Below, piece by piece: positions 8,368 through 17,207 of a stretch of DNA of 64,000 nt. The notes below the pieces were generated by a model, which saw only the letters and a program-made list of their open reading frames with translations, was not told the origin of the DNA and did no database searches. This DNA is from Chryseobacterium salivictor (GTDB lineage Bacteria; Bacteroidota; Bacteroidia; Flavobacteriales; Weeksellaceae): contig NZ_CP037954.1 in assembly GCF_004359195.1 (NCBI RefSeq), positions 2,294,001 through 2,358,000 of the forward strand, written 5' to 3'. The first letter of the stretch is position 1. Each line of letters starts with the position of its first letter. Both the position numbers and the translations under genes were made by a program.

Positions 8368-8928
8368 TTATAGTGGTTTGGAATTTTTTTTTTCTTCAGA
8401 GAATTTTATCAGACAGAAAACCGCATAATTCAGCATGTCAAAATAATTGGCATCAATTCCTTCGGACACTAAAGTTGTGCCGGAGTTGTCTTCTATCTGT
8501 TTGGTTCTCAATACTTTTTGATAAATCAAATCGGTAATTGATGAGATCCGCATTTCGCGCCAGGCTTCTCCGTAATCGTGATTTTTTCTGAGCATTAATT
8601 CTTTGGCTTCACTCGCAAACTGGTCATACATTTTCATGATTTCATTCCGATCCTGTTTGAAATCATCTGCAAAGCCTTTCTCTAACTGGATTAATCCGAT
8701 AATAGAGTAATTCACAATAGCGATAAAATTTTCTTCTTCGGATTCGCCGACTTTAGAAATTCCCGTCGTTTGAAAATTTCTTAAACTTTTAACTTTAATG
8801 AAAATCTGATCTGTTAATGATGAAGTTCGTAAAACCCGAAATGATGCGCCGTAATCCGACAGTTTATTACTGAATAATTCGCGGCAGACGCTGATGACTT
8901 CGTCGAACTGTTGTGATGTTTTTTGCAT
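8368..8928 (-). CDS. DUF1599 domain protein (two tandem repeats)
   Basis: 186 residues from ATG 8928. The frame stays open further upstream but that would overlap the folP promoter. Two similar halves can be seen: KLSDYGASFRVLRTSSLTDQIFIKV near 32-56 and NHDYGEAWREMRISSITDLIYQKV near 113-136, each with the DYG(x)3R pattern of DUF1599. This family is small, helical and restricted mainly to Bacteroidota; its function is unknown, although the motif recalls all-alpha nucleotide pyrophosphohydrolases. It is the first gene of the operon ending at 5424 and is divergent from folP. Confidence 0.85.
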   Translation of the reverse strand: MQKTSQQFDEVISVCRELFSNKLSDYGASFRVLRTSSLTDQIFIKVKSLRNFQTTGISKVGESEEENFIAIVNYSIIGLIQLEKGFADDFKQDRNEIMKMYDQFASEAKELMLRKNHDYGEAWREMRISSITDLIYQKVLRTKQIEDNSGTTLVSEGIDANYFDMLNYAVFCLIKFSEEKKNSKPL

Positions 8929-8945
8929 AAGATTTCTAAACTTTT

Positions 8946-8953
8946 CAAAGATA
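8946..8953 (-). promoter_or_regulatory. -7 element (TATCTTTG) for the DUF1599-tpiA operon
   Basis: Minus-strand TAnnTTTG match, 17 bases before ATG 8928 and back to back with the folP promoter. Confidence 0.5.
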
Positions 8954-8996
8954 AGAATTTCGTTTGAGAGTTGTCGGCTGGCTTGGTCAGAAATTG

Positions 8997-9004
8997 TATT
9001 TTTG
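8997..9004 (+). promoter_or_regulatory. -7 element (TATTTTTG) abutting the folP start
   Basis: Exact TAnnTTTG ending four bases before ATG 9009, with a TTG at 8971-8973 as a possible -33 half. Predicted leaderless transcript. Confidence 0.5.
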
Positions 9005-9008
9005 TCAA

Positions 9009-9866
9009 ATGAATACTGAAATTCCGAAACTTCAATCTTCCGATTTTTCAACGCTCAATTGCCGTGGACATGTCGTCGGTTTGTCGAAACCCAAAATTAT
9101 GGGAATCCTCAATATCACGCCGGATTCGTTTTCCGATGGAGGAAAATTCAATACCGGAAAGGCAGCGCTTTTACATGCCGAAAAAATGATTTCTGACGGA
9201 GCTTCTATCATCGATATCGGCGCACAGTCGACCAGACCAAATGCCGAATTTTTAAGTTCAAAAGAAGAAATTTCAAGAATAGGAAATTTGATCTCTATCA
9301 TAAAAAAAGAATTTCCACCAATTTTAATTTCACTGGATACGTTTTATTCTGAAACGGTAAAGTTTGGTTTTGATGAAGGAATCGATTTGGTCAATGATAT
9401 TTCAGGTGGAATGTTCGATGACAAAATGTTTGAAACAGTTGCAGAAACAGGACTTCCGTATATTTTAATGCACATTAACCCGACCTATGAATCGATGCAT
9501 GAAAAACTGATTCATGACGATATTATCCTTCATATCAACTATTATTTTTCTGAAAAGATTCAAAAATTAAGAAATTTAGGAATTAAAGATATTATTCTCG
9601 ATCCCGGTTTTGGATTTGGGAAAACTGTGGAGCAGCAACATCAGATGATTGATGAAACGGAGATGATTGGATTTGGTGAATATCCTTTGCTGATCGGTAT
9701 TTCCCGAAAATCTTTTATTTATAAACCTTTAGGGAAATCGCCTTTAGAGATCCAGGAAGAAACGCAGAAAATACACTTGAAAATTCTGCAGAAAGGAGCT
9801 AAAATTCTGCGTGTTCACGATGTTTTGGAAACTAAAAAGACAATTGATTTGTTTTTGAAAAAGTAA
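9009..9866 (+). CDS. folP: Dihydropteroate synthase
   Basis: 285 residues from ATG 9009; the longer open frame from 8964 would place the promoter inside the gene. Diagnostic pterin- and pABA-binding segments are present: MGILNITPDSFSDGG (31-45), DIGAQSTRP, and DPGFGFGKT, and the GISRKSF segment that carries the active-site Lys. The enzyme joins 6-hydroxymethyl-dihydropterin diphosphate to p-aminobenzoate in folate synthesis and is the sulfonamide target. The usual DIGGESTRPG reads DIGAQSTRPN, a mild change in the phosphate loop. It is divergent from the DUF1599 gene. Confidence 0.96.
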   Translation: MNTEIPKLQSSDFSTLNCRGHVVGLSKPKIMGILNITPDSFSDGGKFNTGKAALLHAEKMISDGASIIDIGAQSTRPNAEFLSSKEEISRIGNLISIIKKEFPPILISLDTFYSETVKFGFDEGIDLVNDISGGMFDDKMFETVAETGLPYILMHINPTYESMHEKLIHDDIILHINYYFSEKIQKLRNLGIKDIILDPGFGFGKTVEQQHQMIDETEMIGFGEYPLLIGISRKSFIYKPLGKSPLEIQEETQKIHLKILQKGAKILRVHDVLETKKTIDLFLKK

Positions 9867-9892
9867 TGGAATAAAAGGCATCAAACTTTATT

Positions 9893-9915
9893 TTTAAACC
9901 ACAAATCTGACAAAA
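9893..9915 (+). repeat. Dispersed AAACCACAAA-type motif, copy 1
   Basis: TTTAAACCACAAA followed by a second ACAAAA, 26 bases after the folP stop. The same motif occurs 3' of TIGR02757 (55441-55466) and truB (60321-60349). Confidence 0.45.
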
Positions 9916-10064
9916 AAAAATCTGAAAATAAGAACTTCCGAAAGCGTAAAAAAGTAATTTTTTTAAAGCAGTTTCCTTATTTCTCCTTTTGAAAAACTTT
10001 AAAAAGGTCAATGCTATTGTTTCTTTGAGGTTTTTAAAACAAATTTAAACAGGCGCTAAGTTTT

Positions 10065-10301
10065 CTAATTCAATCCAGACAGTTTTTCAGAATATTCGTC
10101 TGCAAACTGTTTCCGGTCTTCTTCCAGTTTTTCCAAATTATCGGGCAGCAGGTAACTGAACAGAATCTTTTCTTCATCATCTAAAAAGACGATTTCTTTT
10201 TCTTCGCCATCGGTCATTTGGGCAAAAATTTCCCACATCGAGGTATCTTTCATCTTTAATAATTCAAAAAAAGAACTTGCTTTAATCTGTATGTTTTTCA
10301 T
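10065..10301 (-). CDS. Small acidic hypothetical protein
   Basis: 78 residues, no signal peptide. Acidic and probably helical at both ends (FFELLKMKD; LEKLEEDRKQFADEYSEKL) with a short beta-like middle (EIVFLDDEEKILFSYLL). I do not recognise a family. It starts 2 bases after the stop of the DUF5686 gene, so it is almost certainly translated from the same mRNA. Confidence 0.65.
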   Translation of the reverse strand: MKNIQIKASSFFELLKMKDTSMWEIFAQMTDGEEKEIVFLDDEEKILFSYLLPDNLEKLEEDRKQFADEYSEKLSGLN

Positions 10302-10303
10302 TT

Positions 10304-12745
10304 CTAAAATCCTAAAAAATTGAGTTTTAACTGTATCGCGAAATTTTCTTTAAAAGTTGGAGTGGCGTAATATCCGACGCGGTAAAAGAATCCTAAATTA
10401 AAAGGACTCCCCAAAAAGTTGTTCGCTTCTAAACCGATTTCCTGATAAAAATGGTCGAGTTTCTGAAAATCAAACTGATGAATTTCCGGATTTTTCATAT
10501 CGCCCGTAATTCCCCGGTACACCATATCGAAACTGGAAATTTTCTTTCCAAAAGTGCTGAAATAATAGGGGATTCTGTGGGTTAAATAATATCCTACGAA
10601 CTTGTCATTATAATATTTTCCTCCTTCCATTGTGGCAAAACCGAGGTAAGAAGTGAGGTTGAAATTCAAAGAATTCTCACCATTTCCTAAACCGTTAATC
10701 GCATACTGATGCCAGATCGGCGCATTTCCTATACTCAGACCGGTGTACAAACGAACACCCGTAACACCGATTTTTGTTTTGAAACTGTGTTGAACCAGAA
10801 AGTCAAATCTGCTGAAACCGAAGTCTCCACCTAAAGTTTTTATACCTTGTTCGTAATTGAAATAAAACTCCGGATAGTTCTGTTCATACGTTAACTTTCC
10901 CGATGGCGTCATCATGCTTTTAGAATTCGGTGAATATTTCAGGGTAAGTTGCGTTGCGACATTTTCAAAACGATTTCCGAGATTGTTATAACTGTAATCA
11001 AATTTTGCTTCTTCGTGATCTCTCTTGGCGGAAACCCTCAGAGTCAGCGAATTGGACAGATCATTTTCATAAGACACTTTAAAACCTTCAAAATGGTAGA
11101 ATCTGTCATTGTTTAAGTCCACACCGGAATTATTGATTTTCATTTTAAAGTTCCAGAGATTTTCATTGAAACGTCCCGCCGCATCGACGTCGTTATAATA
11201 TTCGCCCCGGAAAAAAGAAGTTTTGTCTAACGTGGTTTTGATATCGATTCCGGCACCATATTTCCAGGAAGAATCTTTGAATCCATAGGCGATATAAGCA
11301 TCCGGTGAAATATATTTATTGAATTTCTCATTCATTTTAATGCCTGCGCCCAAACGGAAACCTTCGTATTGATTGTATTTCAGCAGTTGAAGTGCATCAA
11401 AATCGACATTTCCGACTCTGATTTTTCCTTTGAGAAAACCGGTAAAAACATTCATCTTCTGGTCGAGATTATATTTTTTTCCAACGCTGTCGATTTTAGA
11501 ATAGGTCATTTTTTCGCGTATTGTCAAAGAATCCGTTCTGTATTTCTCCAGAATATCTCCGCCGGTATTTTTCACGGACATTGAATATCCCGAAAAATCT
11601 TTTTTATTCTCATCAACTGAAGTTTTGAAATCGAAATAATCAGCCCTCACAAAAACATAGTTTCCGAATTGCTTTTTCAATTTTTCTTCAGAATCACCGT
11701 TTTTCTTTTTGTCTGTTTTGTTGACATCAAAAACAGTGGATCCCATTTTTATTTTAAAATTTTCTTTGAGCAAAAACCATTTGTTGTCAATGGGTTTCCA
11801 GATGCTGGTTATTGATCCTTCACTTTTTTTTCTGCTGTTGCTTTCTATTTTTTTGAGGCCATAAGTTTCAGCATCGACGTAGATATAACCGTTGAATTTT
11901 CGTTTCTGCACCGGGTTTTTATAATCGGCCTGCCGAAAACGGATCACATAATTTTTTCTGCCTTCAATTTCGATACTGTCGGTCAGAAAGTAGCGGTAGA
12001 GTGTCCGGTTTTCCTCCTGGATTTCTTTGGGTATTTTATTTCTGTTAGAGCGCAGCGCCAGCATTTCGTAAACCGGTTGTTTTAAACCGGCCACACGGTT
12101 GTCCAGTATATTGATTTTTTCGCCATATTTTTTGGAATATAAAAACTCAGAAGCTCTTTCCCAAAGAAATAATTTACTCCCAGCCATCAGTTTCATTACA
12201 TTCAGCTTTTCTAATGAATCTTTCTTTTTTTCGGCAGACTGCATAGCTGCAGGAACTGTTTTCAGTGAATCAAGACGGTGATTCAGATATTGATTGTACT
12301 GCTTAATGCTGTCTTCATCGAAATCGAAAGAAATTTTCTCATAAGATTTAAAGGAGTAGGATTCTAAACTTTGCGGTGAATTATTTTTGAAATGATCATT
12401 TACTTTCTGCAAAATTCTCAACGCGCGCGGATCACTTTTATCAGAAATGATGACTCCTTCAATCGACTGCAGTTTAGGATCGGTTTTAGAAAGAGAAATT
12501 TCCATCATTTTATCGACCACGGCGTCGTCTTCATAAAAGCCCGGAGCTTTTACTTCTACTTTTTCACATTTTGTTTTAAAAGTTAAAGTGCCTTCAGTAT
12601 TGGTTTTACCTAAAAGTTTGCCTTTACAAAAAATGGAAGCATTGGTAATCGGTGTTCTTTCTCCCGTTTTTAAAACCGTAATTTTAGATTGTCCGAAGAA
12701 GAAAAGACCGATAAATAAAAAGAAAATTGCACTGTGTTTTTTCAT
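10304..12745 (-). CDS. DUF5686 outer-membrane protein with carboxypeptidase-like regulatory domain
   Basis: 813 residues from ATG 12745. Signal peptide 1-20, then a CarboxypepD-reg-like beta domain (ITVLKTGERTPITNASIFCKGKLLGKTNTEGTL, about 22-55) as found at the N-terminus of Bacteroidota outer-membrane proteins. Segments such as ALRILQKVNDHFKNNSPQSLESYSF and YRYFLTDSIEIEGRKNYVI are typical of DUF5686. The C-terminal 350 residues alternate polar and hydrophobic residues with many aromatic ends, as in a beta barrel, and the protein ends in Phe. A TonB-independent outer-membrane role is inferred; the substrate is unknown. Co-transcribed with the 78-residue protein downstream. Confidence 0.85.
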   Translation of the reverse strand: MKKHSAIFFLFIGLFFFGQSKITVLKTGERTPITNASIFCKGKLLGKTNTEGTLTFKTKCEKVEVKAPGFYEDDAVVDKMMEISLSKTDPKLQSIEGVIISDKSDPRALRILQKVNDHFKNNSPQSLESYSFKSYEKISFDFDEDSIKQYNQYLNHRLDSLKTVPAAMQSAEKKKDSLEKLNVMKLMAGSKLFLWERASEFLYSKKYGEKINILDNRVAGLKQPVYEMLALRSNRNKIPKEIQEENRTLYRYFLTDSIEIEGRKNYVIRFRQADYKNPVQKRKFNGYIYVDAETYGLKKIESNSRKKSEGSITSIWKPIDNKWFLLKENFKIKMGSTVFDVNKTDKKKNGDSEEKLKKQFGNYVFVRADYFDFKTSVDENKKDFSGYSMSVKNTGGDILEKYRTDSLTIREKMTYSKIDSVGKKYNLDQKMNVFTGFLKGKIRVGNVDFDALQLLKYNQYEGFRLGAGIKMNEKFNKYISPDAYIAYGFKDSSWKYGAGIDIKTTLDKTSFFRGEYYNDVDAAGRFNENLWNFKMKINNSGVDLNNDRFYHFEGFKVSYENDLSNSLTLRVSAKRDHEEAKFDYSYNNLGNRFENVATQLTLKYSPNSKSMMTPSGKLTYEQNYPEFYFNYEQGIKTLGGDFGFSRFDFLVQHSFKTKIGVTGVRLYTGLSIGNAPIWHQYAINGLGNGENSLNFNLTSYLGFATMEGGKYYNDKFVGYYLTHRIPYYFSTFGKKISSFDMVYRGITGDMKNPEIHQFDFQKLDHFYQEIGLEANNFLGSPFNLGFFYRVGYYATPTFKENFAIQLKLNFLGF

Positions 12746-12816
12746 AGAAAACAAAAGTATTCAAAAAAATTAAAATTCAATGCACATTAGGTGTTAAGAC
12801 TCTTAAACTTTAACTA

Positions 12817-14907
12817 TTAGGAAATCCGTCCCCATTTATTTTTTCCTTTGTATTGTTTCGCATAATAAGTTCGTAATTCGAAATTTTCAGGATGTTCTAA
12901 ATGAGGATCATTTTTAAGTAATGTCTCAACGGTCGATTTTGCAACTTTGATGATTTTGCCGTCTGCCACTAAATCGAGTTTTTTAAAATCGACAACACCA
13001 CTTTGCTGGGTTCCGAGAATATCGCCGGGACCGCGCAGTTTCATGTCCACTTCTGAAATCTTAAAACCGTCATTCGTTTCGACCATTGTTTTCATTCGGG
13101 TGCGGCTGTCACTGGAAAGTTTATCGGAAGTGACCAAAATACAGTAACTCTGTTCCGCACCGCGACCCACTCTTCCGCGAAGTTGATGGAGTTGGGACAG
13201 GCCAAATCTTTCGGCACTTTCAATAATCATTACCGACGCATTGGGAACATTTACACCGACTTCGATGACCGTGGTTGCAACCATGATATGCGCTTTACCT
13301 GAAGCGAAATACTGCATTGCTGCTTCTTTTTCAGCAGGTTTCATTCTGCCGTGAAGCATAGTGACATTAAATCCTTCGTAAAACTCGATGATATGTTCCA
13401 GGTTTTCTAATAAATTTTTATAATCCAATGTTTCGGATTCTTCAATTAAAGGATAAACGAAATAGATCTGGCGGCCTTTTTCAATCTCCTCTTTGGCAAA
13501 CCGGAAAATCGATAATCGGTCTTTTTCGCGGCGGTGTGCAGTAATAATGGCTTTTCTTCCGACAGGCAGTTCATCGATGACCGATACATCTAAATCGCTG
13601 TAAAAACTCATCGCTAAAGTCCGTGGAATCGGCGTTGCAGTCATGACCAGAATATGCGGAGCGATTTTATTTTTTGCCCATAATTTCGCTCTTTGGGCCA
13701 CACCAAACCGATGCTGCTCGTCAATAATGGCGAGTCCTAAATTTTTGAACTGTACGATGTCTTCAAGAACCGCATGTGTTCCGATCAGAATAGAAAGTTC
13801 ACCGGAAAGAAGTTCCTCATGAATGACTTTTCGATCCGCAGTTTTGGTAGAACCTGTCAATAACCGGACTTTAATATTTGTTTTTTCTAAAAGTTCCTGA
13901 ATGGAATTAAAATGCTGTTGTGCCAGAATTTCTGTCGGAGCCATCATGCAACTCTGAAAACCGTTATCCAGAGCAATCAACATCGTAAGAAGTGCTACCA
14001 TTGTTTTTCCGGAGCCTACGTCACCCTGAAGAAGCCGGTTCATCTGAATCGGTTTTTTCATGTCGGTGCGGATTTCCTTTAAAACTCTTTTTTGGGCATT
14101 GGTCAGTTCAAAAGGAATGAATTCGTTATAAAACTGATTGAAATTTTCGCCGATTTTCGGGAAAGGATTTCCAGCTACGGACGCTTTATGATGTTGCTTT
14201 TTTAAACCATAACCTAACTGAAAGAAAAAGGCCTCTTCAAACTTGACCCTGTTTTCAGCATGTCGAAAGTGAACGAGATCTTTCGGGAAATGAATATGGT
14301 ATAAAGCCGGAATTCTGCCAATTAAGTTCAAGCTTTTCATTAAAGAACCGGGTAGGTTTTCAGAAACTAAATTGGGAAGGTTTTTAACAATATCAGCAAT
14401 TACCGTTTGAAAGAACTTGTTATTTAATCCCCGTTTGGAGAGTTTTTCACTGCCGGGATAAATCGGCAGGAGCGTTCCTGAAAGGGCTTTCTTTTCATCG
14501 GCTTCAATTTCGGGATGGGGCATTGAGAAAATCCCGTTGAATTCATTGATTTTACCAAACACGAAAATTTCCTGATTGAGGGGAATTTGTTCTTTCATCC
14601 ATTTTGAATACCGAAACCACACGAGATCCAGCGTTCCCGAATCATCACGGAATTTAGCCGTTAATCTCTTCTGACCTTTGCCGTATGCCACTTCCTGAAT
14701 ATCGGTAATCTTTCCTTTAAACTGAATTTCAGCATCGGGTTCTGTTCTTAAATCACCTATTTTATGAACCTTGCTTTTATCGATATATCTTAAAGGATAA
14801 AAAGTTAGAAAATCTTCCACGGTCGTAAATCCCAAAACATTTTTAATGAATTTGGCGCGTTCGGGACCGATTCCCTTTAAAAATTCTATAGGAGTTTCTA
14901 AAGTCAA
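12817..14907 (-). CDS. recG: ATP-dependent DNA helicase RecG
   Basis: 696 residues with a TTG start at 14907; no ATG lies between it and the upstream in-frame stop, and TPIEFLKGIGPERA is the usual RecG N-terminus. Domains: wedge/OB region (about 50-150), Walker A GDVGSGKT at 295-302, DEQH Walker B, TAT motif III (VMTATPIPRTLA), then helicase motifs IV-VI (HGRMKPAEKE, TTVIEVGVNVPNA, QLRGRVGRG). It reverses stalled replication forks. A TTG start suggests modest translation. A hairpin at 14961-14990 separates it from the upstream thioredoxin gene. Confidence 0.97.
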   Translation of the reverse strand: MTLETPIEFLKGIGPERAKFIKNVLGFTTVEDFLTFYPLRYIDKSKVHKIGDLRTEPDAEIQFKGKITDIQEVAYGKGQKRLTAKFRDDSGTLDLVWFRYSKWMKEQIPLNQEIFVFGKINEFNGIFSMPHPEIEADEKKALSGTLLPIYPGSEKLSKRGLNNKFFQTVIADIVKNLPNLVSENLPGSLMKSLNLIGRIPALYHIHFPKDLVHFRHAENRVKFEEAFFFQLGYGLKKQHHKASVAGNPFPKIGENFNQFYNEFIPFELTNAQKRVLKEIRTDMKKPIQMNRLLQGDVGSGKTMVALLTMLIALDNGFQSCMMAPTEILAQQHFNSIQELLEKTNIKVRLLTGSTKTADRKVIHEELLSGELSILIGTHAVLEDIVQFKNLGLAIIDEQHRFGVAQRAKLWAKNKIAPHILVMTATPIPRTLAMSFYSDLDVSVIDELPVGRKAIITAHRREKDRLSIFRFAKEEIEKGRQIYFVYPLIEESETLDYKNLLENLEHIIEFYEGFNVTMLHGRMKPAEKEAAMQYFASGKAHIMVATTVIEVGVNVPNASVMIIESAERFGLSQLHQLRGRVGRGAEQSYCILVTSDKLSSDSRTRMKTMVETNDGFKISEVDMKLRGPGDILGTQQSGVVDFKKLDLVADGKIIKVAKSTVETLLKNDPHLEHPENFELRTYYAKQYKGKNKWGRIS

Positions 14908-14960
14908 GATTGAAATAAAGGCGTGTTGAAAGTCAAGGAGCGAATTTCGTTAAAATAAGA

Positions 14961-14990
14961 AAGACTTCCAAAAAATATTTGAAAGTCTTC
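14961..14990 (-). terminator. Terminator after the thioredoxin-like gene
   Basis: AAGACTT-C-CAAA / TTTG-A-AAGTCTT, an 11-bp stem with one mismatch and loop AAATA, followed on the minus strand by a T-rich stretch. Confidence 0.6.
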
Positions 14991-15014
14991 TTTAATGTTA
15001 TTTAAGAATCACCG

Positions 15015-15548
15015 CTAATCTTTGATACTTGATTTGAATTTTTTCTGATAATTTTCCCATTGTGCGCGGGTGTTTATCTTTTTATATTCATTGTTTGCGA
15101 TAAATGGAATATAGGGCTCTAATTCTTTGGCAGTTAAGGCTCCCTGTAAAATGGTGATGGGATTTCCGGTTTCATCCAGAAAAACCGTCGATGGTATTGC
15201 ATTGACATTCATGTATTTGGTGAAATCATGCATCGCATTTTTTTTATTTCCGCTATCAAATTCAGTATTGGTAAAAGTTCTGCCAAATACTTCTATATGT
15301 TCTTTTCCTTCGGCATCAAACTTCACGGGATAATAATTCTCATTTAAATAATTTGCGATCACCGGTTGATTGTAAGTGTTTTTCTCCATGATTTTGCACG
15401 GAGCACACCAATCGGTATAGAAATTAATCAGTATTTTCTTGGGAACTGTTTTCTGAGCGTTGACCGCTTCTTCCAAAGTCATCCATCTGACTTGGGAAGA
15501 GGCGAAGAACGTTATCAATATCGAAAGTAAGAGGACCGTTTTTTTCAT
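15015..15548 (-). CDS. Secreted thioredoxin-family protein
   Basis: 177 residues. Residues 1-18 are a signal peptide (ending ASSQ), so it acts in the periplasm. The thioredoxin active site is WCAPC with Cys48 and Cys51, followed by KIMEKNTYNQP, and a cis-Pro appears in NAIPSTVFLD. The layout matches thioredoxin-fold thiol-disulfide reductases that keep periplasmic cysteines reduced or help cytochrome c maturation. It stands alone: a terminator follows and the POT transporter upstream is 37 bases away. Confidence 0.9.
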   Translation of the reverse strand: MKKTVLLLSILITFFASSQVRWMTLEEAVNAQKTVPKKILINFYTDWCAPCKIMEKNTYNQPVIANYLNENYYPVKFDAEGKEHIEVFGRTFTNTEFDSGNKKNAMHDFTKYMNVNAIPSTVFLDETGNPITILQGALTAKELEPYIPFIANNEYKKINTRAQWENYQKKFKSSIKD

Positions 15549-15585
15549 TTTAATTTAATGGCTAAAGTCGTACCAAATTGGGCTT

Positions 15586-17097
15586 TTATCTTACTTCCTG
15601 CATCAATTTTTTGACCAGTGGCGAAATTAATATTAAAATAACGCCCGCAATTACGGCATATAAACCTAATTCTTTATAGCCTGAGGTGTAGGCATGCAGC
15701 TTTTCGATATTGGACGCGTCCTCGCGTGCTGTTGCCATATTTGCTCCGATAAGCCCCGCAACGTACTGTCCGTAAGCTGAAGCTAAAAACCACATTCCCA
15801 TCATCATTCCCTGTAGTTTTTGTGTAGAAAGTTTCGTCATAATCGACAGACCAATCGGCGAGAGGCACATTTCACCCAAAGTAATAATAAACAAAGCAAT
15901 GGTAAATAAGCTTAAAGAAGTAACTCCCGCGGCATTTGCAAAAAATTGAGTAGCGAAAATTGCATAAAATCCTAAACCTAAAAATATAAATCCTAAACCA
16001 AATTTAATAATGGTGTTGGGTTCTAATTTCTTTTTGCTGAGCCAAATCCAAAGTAAACCAATTGGGATTGCAACTAACAAAATGAAGAATGCGCCGCCAG
16101 AATTGTTCACCCCATTTGGATCTAAACCAAGTAAATCGTTATTCAGATTATGCGCAGCGAAAATACTTAGAGAACCGCCACTTTGCTCATAAATACCCCA
16201 AAATATGATGGAGAACAGAATGAAAATCAGAGCAGCCATAAGCTTACTGCGTTCTGATTTAGAGACTTTCGACATTTCATAGAATAAATAAAGTAATGTC
16301 AGTGGACCTACAGCGTACATGAAATAATCGGTGTACTGAGTTTTCGCCACCATCACCATAATCATCGGAATGAAAAGTAAAGACAGGGCATAAACTCCAT
16401 ATTCTTTCCATTTTTCCATGGAAACCAGCTCTCCGTTTTTAAGTACTTTTAAAGGTTGAAGTCCGATGGGTCCCAATCTTCTCTGTGTAAAAATAAAATT
16501 GACTAAGCTGATCACCATTACAACTGCTGCTAAACCGAAAGCCACATTCCAGTGCAATCCTTCAGGAATTAAATGGGAAAGCAATTCACCTTTTCCAATG
16601 GCGATACATAAATAACCACCTAGCAAAGCTCCTAAATTAATTCCGGCATAAAAAAGTGAAAACCCCGCATCTGTACGGTTATCACCTTTCTTGTATAGTT
16701 TTCCTACCATGGTGGAGATGTTCGGTTTGAAAAATCCTGTTCCAACTACAGTAAATGAAATTCCTAAAAAGAAAAACTGGTGCGGATCCAGGGCTAAAAT
16801 CAAACTGCCGATAATCATTAAAATTCCGCCCCAAAACAACGATTTCCTGAAACCTAAAATTTTATCAGCGAACAAACCTCCCACGAACGTAAAGGCATAA
16901 ACAAACGCTTGAGTCGCGCCGTATTGCAGATTGGCTTCTTTTTCACCCAGATTCAGCTGGGAAATCATAAAAAAGACGAGCATTCCGCGCATTCCATAGA
17001 AACAAAAGCGTTCCCACATTTCCGAAAAGAAAAGTGACCAGATTTGTTTCGGGTATTTGCCTTTAAAATCTTGGATTTGATCGAGGGTTAGGTTCAT
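15586..17097 (-). CDS. POT/PTR2-family proton-dependent oligopeptide transporter (copy 1)
   Basis: 503 residues from ATG 17097; the longer frame adds 17 residues unlike the family start. About 12-14 transmembrane helices. The proton-coupling ExxERF motif reads EMWERFCFY in helix 1, and the PTR2 signature FYAGINLGALLGGYL follows in helix 5; PNISTMVGKLY and LCLSPIGLS are also typical. The family imports di- and tripeptides with protons across the inner membrane. It is the last of three tandem POT genes; a terminator (17163-17186) lies between this gene and copy 2. Confidence 0.93.
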   Translation of the reverse strand: MNLTLDQIQDFKGKYPKQIWSLFFSEMWERFCFYGMRGMLVFFMISQLNLGEKEANLQYGATQAFVYAFTFVGGLFADKILGFRKSLFWGGILMIIGSLILALDPHQFFFLGISFTVVGTGFFKPNISTMVGKLYKKGDNRTDAGFSLFYAGINLGALLGGYLCIAIGKGELLSHLIPEGLHWNVAFGLAAVVMVISLVNFIFTQRRLGPIGLQPLKVLKNGELVSMEKWKEYGVYALSLLFIPMIMVMVAKTQYTDYFMYAVGPLTLLYLFYEMSKVSKSERSKLMAALIFILFSIIFWGIYEQSGGSLSIFAAHNLNNDLLGLDPNGVNNSGGAFFILLVAIPIGLLWIWLSKKKLEPNTIIKFGLGFIFLGLGFYAIFATQFFANAAGVTSLSLFTIALFIITLGEMCLSPIGLSIMTKLSTQKLQGMMMGMWFLASAYGQYVAGLIGANMATAREDASNIEKLHAYTSGYKELGLYAVIAGVILILISPLVKKLMQEVR

Positions 17098-17162
17098 AAG
17101 TAGAGTAGTAATTAATAAATTGTAAGGAAGCTCTTCAACTTCCGCCACACGAATTTATAAAA

Positions 17163-17186
17163 AAACCTCCGATAAATCGGAGGTTT
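17163..17186 (-). terminator. Terminator between POT genes 2 and 1
   Basis: Perfect 11-bp stem AAACCTCCGAT (17163-17173) / ATCGGAGGTTT (17176-17186), with a run of T on the minus strand after it. Confidence 0.85.
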
Positions 17187-17207
17187 ATATTTTCTTTTCA
17201 AAAATGT

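Noticed and set aside
10041..10056. IS-end-like sequence AAATTTAAACAGGCGC
   Set aside because: Resembles the IS5-type end TTTTTAAACAGGCTC but stands alone without a partner repeat or transposase remnant.
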